The notes beneath the pieces are model-generated. The model was not told the origin of the DNA. It was given only the letters and a program-made list of their open reading frames with translations, and searched no databases. This document shows, piece by piece, positions 36,148-44,280 of a stretch of DNA of 64,000 nucleotides. Within the stretch, counting starts at the first letter, position 1. Each line of letters opens with the position of its first letter. A program made the position numbers and the translations under genes. This DNA comes from Lachnospiraceae bacterium (GTDB lineage Bacteria; Bacillota; Clostridia; Lachnospirales; Lachnospiraceae). The stretch is taken from positions 1-64,000 of the forward strand of contig JAIEAP010000003.1 in NCBI GenBank assembly GCA_029071325.1, in the 5' to 3' direction.

Positions 36148-37323
36148 ATGAAGTATGAGTGGAAAAAAATAATACAGAATAAAATAATTATTCTGACGGT
36201 TCTGATATCCTGCATATATACACTGTGGCTTACCTCCTCCAGCTTATCTGCGCAGCAGTCAGGGATACAGGAGACGGATACGGCTTATCAGCAGTGTCTG
36301 GGAGAATATACCGCTGAAAAGGAAGGGTTGATTCTGCAGAAACTGGGAGAATTGCAGGAACAGATGAGCAGCGGTGCAGACAGCGGCGAGCTGTTTGGCT
36401 GGTATCAGAAATATTCTGCGTTATACAGTCAGATCGAGGGGTATCATGCGGCAAACGAATTCCGGGAGACGGTCCTTAAAAATGCCGCGCGGCTGCAAAA
36501 GAGCAGTGATCCTTATACTGCGAGAGTGAATGCCGGGATTATGACGAAGTTTGAGGATGTGATTGAGGATTTCCACATTCTGGACGAGCCGGCAGCTATA
36601 GACTGTGCCGGGATGCAGGGGCATCTGCTCTGGGCGGACATCGTGAATCTGCTGGTATTGATATTGGCTGCCAGCAGTATATTTATCACGGAGCATCACA
36701 GCCAGACCTATGCTATGGTGTATACCTCCAGGGATGGCAGAAGAAGAACATATCTTAGAAAATTGTTCTGTGTGCTGGAATTTGCCGCAATTCTTGGGAT
36801 ACTCACAGGCTTATGTGCAGCTTTTCCGGCGCTGCTTAGGGCAGACCCGGGGGAATGGATGCTGAAGCTGCGGACGATGCAGATTTTTTCAGCTTCACCG
36901 GGAGATCTTAATTTGCTGCAGTACATCCTATGCGTTACCGCAATGCGTATTCTGGGATATATGGTGATGGGAGTGTTTTTCGTACTGTTTGCGGTCTGCT
37001 TTAAGAACATAATCGTGCCCATGGTATTAGAGACTCTGCTGGGAATCGGCGGGCTCTGGTGTTATGGTCAATTTATCGCTAATGCCGGAATTGTGATGTT
37101 CCGTGGACAGAATCAGATATATAAGCTGTTACGCACTGTCACATGCTTTGGGCTGATAACAGATGGAGAGCGCTTCTTTTGGGAATATGAGCCGGTCAAC
37201 ATCTTGAATATTCCATGTTCCAGGCTTACGGTTTGTATTGTGTTGCAGATAGCGGTGTTCCTTGTGACAGCTATGGTGGGATATTATGTTTATATCCATC
37301 GGTTCCGGAGAGGAGGTGTGTGA
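36148..37323 (+). CDS. ABC-2 type permease, 391 aa
   Basis: The start is ATG 36148 with AGCAGGTGATGGG upstream. One membrane span at the N-terminus (IIILTVLISCIYTLWLTSS), an extracellular domain of about 130 residues, then five more spans (residues about 165-385) give the layout of ABC-2 exporters with a large outside loop. Its stop shares one base with the ATPase start, so the pair is translationally coupled. With the second permease at 38061 it would form a heterodimeric transporter. The cargo is unknown; such systems often export or protect against peptides or act on lipoproteins. Confidence 0.75.
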   Translation: MKYEWKKIIQNKIIILTVLISCIYTLWLTSSSLSAQQSGIQETDTAYQQCLGEYTAEKEGLILQKLGELQEQMSSGADSGELFGWYQKYSALYSQIEGYHAANEFRETVLKNAARLQKSSDPYTARVNAGIMTKFEDVIEDFHILDEPAAIDCAGMQGHLLWADIVNLLVLILAASSIFITEHHSQTYAMVYTSRDGRRRTYLRKLFCVLEFAAILGILTGLCAAFPALLRADPGEWMLKLRTMQIFSASPGDLNLLQYILCVTAMRILGYMVMGVFFVLFAVCFKNIIVPMVLETLLGIGGLWCYGQFIANAGIVMFRGQNQIYKLLRTVTCFGLITDGERFFWEYEPVNILNIPCSRLTVCIVLQIAVFLVTAMVGYYVYIHRFRRGGV

Positions 37324-38045
37324 TGTTAGAACTTAAAAATATAACCAAGCGTTATGGAAAGAAGACGGCGCTTTCGGATATCAATATCCGTTTTGAACAT
37401 GGAATCTATGGTCTGTTGGGCCCGAATGGCGCCGGGAAATCCACTATGATGAATCTTATGGCGGATATTTTGACTCCAACGGCGGGGGAGGTACTTTATG
37501 ACGGGCAGTCTATCAAAAAGCTGGGAGATGAGTACAGGGCACACATTGGTTTCCTGCCGCAAAGGGTGGGGTACTATGCGCAGTTTACGGCGGAGGACAC
37601 CCTGCGCTATTTCGCTCTGCTTAGAGGAGTAGCCAAAGCCGAGATCCCGGAAAGGATCGATCAGGTGCTGCGGGAGGTGCATCTCATTGATCATAAGAAG
37701 GACAAGGTGAAAACCTTTTCCGGAGGAATGAAGCAAAGGCTTGGTATTGCCATTACACTGGTAGGCGCTCCGGATATTCTGATTTTTGATGAGCCGACGG
37801 TGGGATTGGATCCCAAAGAACGTATTCAGTTCCGCGAGGTGCTGCAGAGATTATCGGAAAGCAGCACCATCATACTATCTACGCATATTGTTTCTGATGT
37901 GGCGAATATCGCAGATTATGTGGTTCTTATGAAAGATGGGAAGATGGTTGGTTTTGACACGCAGGAAAAGATTCTGAATGAAACGTTAAAGGGGGAAAAA
38001 GAGGCGGATCTGGAAGCGATATATATGGAAATCTATGGAGATTGA
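37323..38045 (+). CDS. ABC transporter ATP-binding protein, 240 aa
   Basis: ATG 37323 is chosen because AGGAGGTGTG lies just before it; the frame is open further upstream inside the permease gene. All motifs are intact: Walker A GPNGAGKS (near residue 35), Q-loop FLPQRVGYY, signature FSGGMKQRLG, Walker B ILIFDEPTVGLDP and the H-loop STHIV. The C-terminal tail is short. It powers the two flanking ABC-2 permeases and is likely an exporter subunit in the cluster controlled from 33330. Confidence 0.93.
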   Translation: MLELKNITKRYGKKTALSDINIRFEHGIYGLLGPNGAGKSTMMNLMADILTPTAGEVLYDGQSIKKLGDEYRAHIGFLPQRVGYYAQFTAEDTLRYFALLRGVAKAEIPERIDQVLREVHLIDHKKDKVKTFSGGMKQRLGIAITLVGAPDILIFDEPTVGLDPKERIQFREVLQRLSESSTIILSTHIVSDVANIADYVVLMKDGKMVGFDTQEKILNETLKGEKEADLEAIYMEIYGD

Positions 38046-38060
38046 GAGGCTTAGGGCAGG

Positions 38061-38945
38061 ATGATCAGATTCGAATTAAAGAAGATTTTCGTTAAAAAAT
38101 CTGTGTGGATACTGGTAGGAGTCTGTCTGGTATTGCAGATTATTTTCTCCATGAGAATTAACACTGCGCTGCCTGAGGGATTTCGGGATGACATTTACCG
38201 ATATTACACGCAACAGATAGAAGGAAGATTTTCGACAGAAAAACGTGATTTCATGAGGACGGAATATGAGCAGATGGTGGAATTGCTGTCGAGGGAGAAT
38301 GAATACCGGGATCAATTTTACGACCATGAATTGTCGGCGGATGAATATAAGGAATTGAGCGATCAGATAAAATCGGCGGATACTAGAAAGGTTACCGTTG
38401 AGTATCTATGTGCAAAGGGTGATTATTACAGTACCCTGGAAGAGCCTGTGGAATATTTTTATGATATCGCGGTGACGGATTACGTGGAAAGCTGGAGTCT
38501 TAATTTTTTTGCGATTCTTTCGGTTATTATGATGATTACGGTTCTGGCGCTGGAAGATGAAAATTGTAATACGGTATATATGGTCAGATCCTCGCGGAAT
38601 GGAAGAAAGCGGTTGTTCCGGCTTCGAATGATCTTAGCCGGCGTATTGTCTCTTGGCGTGTCCCTTTTGTTTTATCTGGCGGAATATGTGACAAAGCTGC
38701 TGTATTTTGATATGGGTAATCTGTCGGCTCCGTTGAATAGTCTGATGGCGTTTGCCGGCGGTGCGGGCGAAATGGCAATCGGTACATATATCGTCCGAAT
38801 GATTATGATCAGTGTTGCAGCTTCTGGTGTGCTGGGAATTCTGACGATGCTGGTCGGCGTGCTGACGAAAAAAAACATTGTAACCTATATTATCATGCTT
38901 GGAGCTGCATATCTTCTGCATCTGTGTACACAGTTCATATTGTAA
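38061..38945 (+). CDS. ABC-2 type permease, 294 aa
   Basis: The start is ATG 38061, 15 bases after the ATPase gene. The N-terminal span (VWILVGVCLVLQIIFSM), a charged extracellular part (residues about 35-145) and five spans up to the C-terminus repeat the layout of the larger permease at 36148. The two are probably paralogous halves of one exporter. A strong terminator follows, so this is the last gene of the cluster. Confidence 0.75.
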   Translation: MIRFELKKIFVKKSVWILVGVCLVLQIIFSMRINTALPEGFRDDIYRYYTQQIEGRFSTEKRDFMRTEYEQMVELLSRENEYRDQFYDHELSADEYKELSDQIKSADTRKVTVEYLCAKGDYYSTLEEPVEYFYDIAVTDYVESWSLNFFAILSVIMMITVLALEDENCNTVYMVRSSRNGRKRLFRLRMILAGVLSLGVSLLFYLAEYVTKLLYFDMGNLSAPLNSLMAFAGGAGEMAIGTYIVRMIMISVAASGVLGILTMLVGVLTKKNIVTYIIMLGAAYLLHLCTQFIL

Positions 38946-38957
38946 AAAGATGTGTAA

Positions 38958-38990
38958 AAAAGGAGACTTCCGAAATGGAGGTCTCCTTTT
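38958..38990. terminator. Bidirectional terminator between the ABC cluster and argG
   Basis: AAAAGGAGAC pairs with GTCTCCTTTT, extended by TCC/GGA around a short loop. On the minus strand the stem is followed by TTTTTT and on the plus strand by TTTT, so it can stop both converging transcripts. Confidence 0.85.
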
Positions 38991-39007
38991 AAGATTTTTC
39001 TTACACG

Positions 39008-40231
39008 TTATTGATTTTTCTGCTCGAGTTCCTGCATTTTCATGGCGCGAACCTTCAGAGGAAGACCGAACAGAGTGATAAAGCCTTCGGCGTCGTGATG
39101 GTCATACAGATCACCGGTGGTAAAGCTTGCCAGGGATTCGCTGTACAGTGAGTAGGGGGAAGTAGTGCCGGCTTTGATGATGTTTCCCTTGTACAGCTTG
39201 AATTTTACTTCTCCGGTCACATATTCCTGAGTGGAGGTGATGAATGCCTGCACTGCCTCACGGAGCGGGGTGAACCACTTGCCTTCGTATACGATCTGAG
39301 CCATTTTGTTGCCCATGTCTTTCTTTACGTCCATGGTGGCGCGGTCCAATACCAGTTCTTCCAGCTGCTGATGTGCTTCTAAGAGAATGGTTCCGCCGGG
39401 AGTCTCATATACGCCCCGGGATTTCATGCCTACTACGCGGTTTTCTACGATGTCTACGATGCCGATGCCATGCTTGCCGCCCAGGCGGTTCAGTTCACGA
39501 ATGATATCGGACACCTTCATTTGCTTGCCGTTGACGGAAGTGGGAACGCCTTTCTCAAAGGTCATGGTCACATATTCGCCTTCATCGGGCGCTTTTTCCG
39601 GGGATACGCCCAGTACCAGAAGATGATCGTAGTTGGGTTCATTTGCCGGGTCCTCAAGTTCCAGTCCCTCATGGCTGATGTGCCAGAGATTACGGTCGCG
39701 GCTGTAGCTCTGATCAGCAGAGAAGGGCAGATTGATCCCATGGGCTTTACAATACTCGATCTCTGACTCACGGGAATCCATGGTCCACTTGTCATCACGC
39801 CATGCTGCGATAATCTTTAAGTCGGGAGCCAATGCCTTGATGCCAAGCTCGAAACGGATCTGGTCGTTTCCTTTTCCGGTAGCGCCGTGGCAGATAGCCG
39901 AAGCGCCTTCCTTGCGGGCAATTTCCACCAGTTTTTTGGCGATGCCGGGACGTGCCATAGAGGTGCCCAGCAGATATTTGTTTTCGTAAACGGCATTTGC
40001 CTGCACGCAGGGAACGATAAAGTCGTCACAGAACTCGTCCACAATATCTTCGATATATAATTTGCTGGCGCCGGATAATTTCGCACGTTCCTCAAGGCCG
40101 TCCAGCTCCTCCTCCTGCCCGCAGTCAATACAGCAGCAGATAACCTCATAGTCATAGTTCTCTTTCAGCCAGGGAATGATTGCGGTGGTGTCCAGTCCGC
40201 CGGAGTAAGCTAAGATTACTTTTTCTTTCAT
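39008..40231 (-). CDS. argG: Argininosuccinate synthase, 407 aa
   Basis: The start is ATG 40231 with AAAGGA upstream on the minus strand; the ATG four codons earlier overlaps that site. It joins citrulline and aspartate using ATP, the seventh step of arginine synthesis, in the cytoplasm. The ATP pyrophosphatase P-loop is AYSGGLDTT (near residues 7-15); other signatures are CHGATGKGNDQIRFE, GIVDIVENR and SRGVYETPGGT. The length fits (about 400). The gene diverges from argCJBD and has its own promoter and a nearby ARG-box-like site. No argH follows, so the last step is encoded elsewhere. Confidence 0.96.
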   Translation of the reverse strand: MKEKVILAYSGGLDTTAIIPWLKENYDYEVICCCIDCGQEEELDGLEERAKLSGASKLYIEDIVDEFCDDFIVPCVQANAVYENKYLLGTSMARPGIAKKLVEIARKEGASAICHGATGKGNDQIRFELGIKALAPDLKIIAAWRDDKWTMDSRESEIEYCKAHGINLPFSADQSYSRDRNLWHISHEGLELEDPANEPNYDHLLVLGVSPEKAPDEGEYVTMTFEKGVPTSVNGKQMKVSDIIRELNRLGGKHGIGIVDIVENRVVGMKSRGVYETPGGTILLEAHQQLEELVLDRATMDVKKDMGNKMAQIVYEGKWFTPLREAVQAFITSTQEYVTGEVKFKLYKGNIIKAGTTSPYSLYSESLASFTTGDLYDHHDAEGFITLFGLPLKVRAMKMQELEQKNQ

Positions 40232-40254
40232 AAATGTACGCATCCTTTCTTAAT

Positions 40255-40317
40255 TTGATATCCCGATATTCCTTGATATTTGTGATATCCCAGATATTCC
40301 GATATCCTTTTGATATG
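40255..40317 (-). repeat. Cluster of ATATC repeats in the argG leader
   Basis: Read on the minus strand, seven copies of ATATC occur within 63 bases, most as GGATATC, GGAATATC or GGGATATC with 7-10 base spacing. They lie in the 5' untranslated part of argG, about 25 to 85 bases before the start. I know of no regulator that would explain them. Confidence 0.7.
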
Positions 40318-40357
40318 TAATAGTTGGGCAGATTCCGGGAATCTGACCGCTAGCATT

Positions 40358-40386
40358 AATATACAACAATTTCCGCCGCTATGCAA
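40358..40386 (-). promoter_or_regulatory. Sigma-A promoter of argG
   Basis: On the minus strand TTGCAT (40386-40381), 17 nt, TATATT (40363-40358). A GATTCC-GGAATC inverted repeat (40331-40343) lies just downstream of the expected transcript start. Confidence 0.75.
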
Positions 40387-40395
40387 GTGAAAAAA

Positions 40396-40414
40396 TATGC
40401 ATATTTTATTCATA
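40396..40414. promoter_or_regulatory. ARG-box-like site upstream of argG
   Basis: TATGCATATTTTATTCATA is an imperfect palindrome close to the ArgR/AhrC consensus (TGAATA...TATTCA). It lies 10 bases upstream of the argG -35 box. Confidence 0.55.
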
Positions 40415-40467
40415 AAAATACAAGTTTGCTGAAAAAGCATAAATAAGACAAAAACGTAAAATAGTGC

Positions 40468-40496
40468 TTGCATATTGATGAAAAGGTCTGTATAAT
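40468..40496 (+). promoter_or_regulatory. Sigma-A promoter of the argC operon
   Basis: TTGCAT at 40468-40473, 17-nt spacer, TATAAT at 40491-40496, about 38 bases before argC. Confidence 0.8.
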
Positions 40497-40502
40497 TATG
40501 CA
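40489..40502. promoter_or_regulatory. ARG-box-like site over the argC -10 box
   Basis: TGTATAATTATGCA is a near-palindrome fitting TGNATAATTATNCA. It covers the -10 box, so a bound arginine repressor would shut off argCJBD. Confidence 0.55.
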
Positions 40503-40533
40503 TTGGAATATAAGAAAGAAGGAAGATGGAACT

Positions 40534-41589
40534 ATGATTCGTGCAGGTATTATTGGAGCAACCGGTTACGCAGGAGCAGAATTAGTCAGGCTCTTGCTGA
40601 GACATCCCGAGGTGGAAATCCGGTGGTTTGGCTCCAGAAGCTATATAGATAAGAAATATGCATCTGTCTATCAGAACATGTTTACCCTGGTGGAGGATGT
40701 GTGTAAAGCAGATGATCTGGAAGAACTTGCCCGTCAGGTGGATGTTATCTTCACCGCAACACCTCAGGGATTTTTGGGATCCATTTTAAATATGAACATT
40801 TTGGGAGAGGCAAAGGTAGTGGATCTGAGTGCAGATTACCGCATTAAGGATGTGGCAGTTTATGAAAAGTGGTATCAGATCCAGCACAAAAGCCCCCAGT
40901 TTATTCCGGAAGCTGTGTACGGATTATGCGAGGTGAACCGCGAGGCAGTGCGCACGGCGCGTCTTGTTGCCAATCCGGGCTGTTATACCACCTGCTCCAT
41001 TCTGACGGCGTATCCGCTGGTGAAAGAAGGGCTGATCGATCCGGACACCCTGATCATTGATGCCAAGAGCGGGACATCCGGAGCAGGGAGAGGGGCTAAG
41101 GTCAATAATCTCTTCTGTGAGGTCAATGAGAATATGAAAGCATACGGTGTAACAACGCATCGCCATACGCCGGAGATCGAGGAACAGTTGGGCTATGCGG
41201 CAGGCAGACAGATCACTGTGACCTTTACGCCTCATTTGGCGCCCATGAACCGGGGAATACTGGCAACAGAGTATGCTTCCCTTGTGAGAAGGCCGGATGG
41301 AACGTATCCCACCAGGGAAGACGTGCGGGAAGTATACGAACGGTATTATCATGAGGAATATTTTGTACGGGTACTGGAAGACGGTGTGTGTCCAGAGACC
41401 AGATGGGTAGAAGGGAGCAATTTCCTGGATGTGAATTTTGTGATCGAGGAGCGCACCGGACGTATCATCATGATGGGAGCTCTTGACAATCTGGTCAAAG
41501 GTGCGGCAGGACAGGCGGTGCAGAACATGAATCTAATGTTTGGTTTACAGGAGAATATGGGGCTTGAACTTGTCCCGGTATTCCCATAA
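40534..41589 (+). CDS. argC: N-acetyl-gamma-glutamyl-phosphate reductase, 351 aa
   Basis: ATG 40534 follows GAAGGAAG at 40518-40525. It reduces N-acetylglutamyl phosphate to the semialdehyde with NADPH, the third arginine step. The dinucleotide fold opens with IGATGYAGAELVRLL, and the catalytic cysteine is in VANPGCYTT (near residue 150). Other marks are DAKSGTSGAGRG and FTPHLAPMNRGI. The length marks the common long ArgC type. It heads the operon argC-GNAT-argJ-argB-argD. Confidence 0.96.
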   Translation: MIRAGIIGATGYAGAELVRLLLRHPEVEIRWFGSRSYIDKKYASVYQNMFTLVEDVCKADDLEELARQVDVIFTATPQGFLGSILNMNILGEAKVVDLSADYRIKDVAVYEKWYQIQHKSPQFIPEAVYGLCEVNREAVRTARLVANPGCYTTCSILTAYPLVKEGLIDPDTLIIDAKSGTSGAGRGAKVNNLFCEVNENMKAYGVTTHRHTPEIEEQLGYAAGRQITVTFTPHLAPMNRGILATEYASLVRRPDGTYPTREDVREVYERYYHEEYFVRVLEDGVCPETRWVEGSNFLDVNFVIEERTGRIIMMGALDNLVKGAAGQAVQNMNLMFGLQENMGLELVPVFP

Positions 41590-41623
41590 CCACAGAAATT
41601 GACGGGAAAGATGGGATAAGAAT

Positions 41624-42085
41624 ATGGAAGAAACAGCGCTGACGCTGCGGGCTATGGCAGAAACAGATTATGATGAGGTATACCGGCTGTGGAAGAGCAT
41701 CAAGAACTTTGGAATCCGCAGTATGGATGATTCCAGGGAAGGCATCAGCCGCTTTCTGCGGCGCAATCCCGATACCAGTATCGTGGCGTGCATGGATGGC
41801 AGAATCGTGGGTGCGATCCTCTGCGGTCATGACGGGAGACGGGGATGCTTTTACCATGTGTGTGTGGATGAGGCCTACCGGAAACATGGCATTGGCAGGA
41901 AAATGGCGTGGGAGGCGGCCGAGTCGCTCCGGAGAGAAGGAATCAGCAAGGTCAGTCTGGTGGCGTTTACAGACAATGAGGTAGGGAACCGGTTCTGGAA
42001 AAGCATGGGCTGGACCTTCCGGGAGGATCTGAATTACTACGATTATACGCTGGAGGAGAGAAATATCACCACCTTCAACCGATAG
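41624..42085 (+). CDS. GNAT family N-acetyltransferase within the arg operon, 153 aa
   Basis: ATG 41624 lies 34 bases after argC with GGGAT upstream. The GNAT fold is plain: VGAILCGHDGRRGCFYHVCV (beta strands 4-5) and the acetyl-CoA loop EAYRKHGIGRKMAWEAAE. The substrate cannot be read from the sequence. Lying between argC and argJ, it may acetylate glutamate or an arginine precursor, complementing ArgJ, or an unrelated amine. It is much shorter than the classical ArgA. The close spacing on both sides shows it belongs to the transcript. Confidence 0.8.
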   Translation: MEETALTLRAMAETDYDEVYRLWKSIKNFGIRSMDDSREGISRFLRRNPDTSIVACMDGRIVGAILCGHDGRRGCFYHVCVDEAYRKHGIGRKMAWEAAESLRREGISKVSLVAFTDNEVGNRFWKSMGWTFREDLNYYDYTLEERNITTFNR

Positions 42086-42130
42086 AGCAATGATGGAACA
42101 ATGATGCAAATCAGGAAAAGAGGGATATCT

Positions 42131-43354
42131 ATGGAACAGACGGTAGGCGGCGTGACCGCGGCACAGGGATTTATGGCGGCAGCGGCAGCAGCCGGAATTA
42201 AGTATGAGAACAGGGCAGATATGGCAATGATCTATAGCAGCAGCCCCTGTGTGTGCGCAGGAACATTCACTACCAATATCGTAAAGGCTGCGCCGGTAAA
42301 ATGGGATCAGAAAATCGTGCAAGACAGTAAAAGTGTTCAGGCTGTCATTGTGAATGCAGGGATTGCCAATGCCTGCACCGGAGAGGAAGGGCTTTCCTAC
42401 TGCAGGAAGACAGCGGAATGCGTGGGAGAACAGTTGAATCTGGAACCGGAGGCAGTGTTGGTGGCTTCCACTGGTGTGATCGGAAAACAACTGCCCATTG
42501 ACCGAATCTGTGCGGGGGCTAAAATGCTGGGCAAAAAATTAAATGCAGATATAGCAAGTGGACATGAGGCGGCACAGGCTATTATGACCACCGATACAAA
42601 GGAGAAGGAGGTGGCGGTGAGACTGACGCTGGGGGGACATACCGTAACGATAGGCGGTATGTGCAAGGGCTCGGGCATGATCCATCCCAATATGTGTACC
42701 ATGCTGAGTTTTATCACCACAGATGCGGCCATCTCTAAGGAATTGCTGCAGGAAGCGCTCAGCATGACCGTGCAGGACACTTACAATATGGTATCTGTGG
42801 ACGGTGACACCTCTACCAATGATACCTGTCTTGTGTTGGCAAACGGCATGGCAGGCAATGAGGAGATTACGGAGCGGAACGAAGATTATAAGGCGTTTTG
42901 TGAGGCTCTTTATGCGGTTAATGAGACATTGGCCAAGAAAATGGCTGGAGACGGAGAAGGGGCCACGGCGCTTTTTGAAGTCAAGATCCTTCATGCCAGG
43001 GATAAGGCACAGGCAGTGGCGCTTAGCAAATCCGTAGTTTCTTCCTCTTTGACTAAGGCGATGATTTTTGGACATGATGCTAACTGGGGAAGGATCTTAT
43101 GTGCTATGGGATATTCTGGTGCGGATTTTGATCCGGAACAGGTGGATATCTGGTTTGAGAGTGCGGCAGGCAAGATCAGTATCATGGAAAATGGCGTGCA
43201 GGTGGATTATTCGGAAGAAGAGGCCACAAGAATCCTGTCGGAGCCGGAGGTTACGGCTGTGGCGGATGTCAAGGAGGGGGAAGCCTCTGCTACGGCATGG
43301 GGCTGTGATCTCACCTATGATTATGTGAAGATAAATGCAGATTACCGGTCGTAG
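42131..43354 (+). CDS. argJ: Bifunctional ornithine acetyltransferase / N-acetylglutamate synthase, 407 aa
   Basis: ATG 42131 with AAAAGAGGG upstream. ArgJ moves the acetyl group from acetylornithine to glutamate, closing the arginine cycle; some members also make acetylglutamate from acetyl-CoA. It cuts itself before a threonine that becomes the nucleophile. That motif reads NMCTMLSF (C189-T190), where most family members that I recall have Ala-Thr. Other marks are TTDTKEKEVAV, KGSGMIHPN and HDANWGRI. The length is normal. The operon place between argC and argB is the usual one. Confidence 0.94.
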   Translation: MEQTVGGVTAAQGFMAAAAAAGIKYENRADMAMIYSSSPCVCAGTFTTNIVKAAPVKWDQKIVQDSKSVQAVIVNAGIANACTGEEGLSYCRKTAECVGEQLNLEPEAVLVASTGVIGKQLPIDRICAGAKMLGKKLNADIASGHEAAQAIMTTDTKEKEVAVRLTLGGHTVTIGGMCKGSGMIHPNMCTMLSFITTDAAISKELLQEALSMTVQDTYNMVSVDGDTSTNDTCLVLANGMAGNEEITERNEDYKAFCEALYAVNETLAKKMAGDGEGATALFEVKILHARDKAQAVALSKSVVSSSLTKAMIFGHDANWGRILCAMGYSGADFDPEQVDIWFESAAGKISIMENGVQVDYSEEEATRILSEPEVTAVADVKEGEASATAWGCDLTYDYVKINADYRS

Positions 43355-43380
43355 TAACGGTGGAAAAGGAGTGATATTAC

Positions 43381-44280
43381 ATGGAAGGCAATTCGGTTCA
43401 GGAGAGTATGCAGAAAGCGGAGGTGCTGATAGAGGCGCTTCCATACATACAGCGGTTTAACCGCAAGATCATTGTGGTAAAATACGGCGGCAGCGCCATG
43501 GTAGATGAGGAACTGAAAAAGAGTGTGATACAGGACGTCACGCTGCTCAAGCTTGTGGGATTTAAACCTATCATTGTGCACGGCGGCGGTAAGGAAATCA
43601 GCAAATGGGTTGGAAAAGTCGGCATGGAACCGGTGTTTGTCAATGGGCTGCGCAAGACGGACGAGGACACCATGGAAGTGGCGGAGATGGTGCTCAATAA
43701 GGTCAATAAGTCTTTGGTACAGCTGGTGCAGGAGCTGGGGGTCAATGCTGCCGGTATCAGCGGCAAGGACGGCGGACTTCTTAAGGTGGAGAAGAAGCTG
43801 TCCGACGGGCAGGATATTGGCTTCGTGGGAGAGATCACAGCAGTGAATCCCAAGATTCTGTATGACCTTCTTGAGAAGGATTTCCTTCCCATCGTGTGTC
43901 CGGTTGGCATGGATGATGCGTTCAATACCTATAATATCAATGCGGATGATGCGGCATGTGCCATTGCCAGAGCTGTTGAGGCGGAGAAACTGGCGTTTTT
44001 GACGGATATCGAGGGTGTATACCGTGACCCGGAGGATAAGAGTACGCTGATCTCCGAGCTTACGGTCAGCGAGGCACAGGAGCTGATCGGCGGAGGAACG
44101 ATCGGCGGCGGAATGCTGCCGAAGCTGAATAACTGTATCGACGCCATCGACAACGGTGTGTCCAGAGTGCATATCCTGGACGGAAGGATCGCGCACTGCC
44201 TGTTGCTGGAAATCTTTACGAACCGCGGGATCGGTACTGCAATCCTGGGAGATGGAGAGGAGCGTTTTTGCCATGAATAA
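43381..44280 (+). CDS. argB: Acetylglutamate kinase, 299 aa
   Basis: AAAAGGAG at 43363-43370 precedes ATG 43381. It phosphorylates N-acetylglutamate. The amino-acid kinase fold shows VVKYGGSAM (near residue 30), [31 protein letters not shown] and [12 protein letters not shown]. The N-terminal helix preceding the fold ([20 protein letters not shown]) is the type that lets arginine-inhibited hexameric forms assemble, so feedback inhibition by arginine is likely. It overlaps argD by 8 bases. Confidence 0.96.
   Translation: MEGNSVQESMQKAEVLIEALPYIQRFNRKIIVVKYGGSAMVDEELKKSVIQDVTLLKLVGFKPIIVHGGGKEISKWVGKVGMEPVFVNGLRKTDEDTMEVAEMVLNKVNKSLVQLVQELGVNAAGISGKDGGLLKVEKKLSDGQDIGFVGEITAVNPKILYDLLEKDFLPIVCPVGMDDAFNTYNINADDAACAIARAVEAEKLAFLTDIEGVYRDPEDKSTLISELTVSEAQELIGGGTIGGGMLPKLNNCIDAIDNGVSRVHILDGRIAHCLLLEIFTNRGIGTAILGDGEERFCHE

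Noticed and set aside
43342..44274. 310-codon minus-strand frame opposite argB
   Set aside because: It is the antisense of a well-supported kinase gene, has no ribosome site and contains histidine- and leucine-rich text typical of shadows. The long frames at 35283-36215, 41495-42490 and 44552-45472 are rejected for the same reason.
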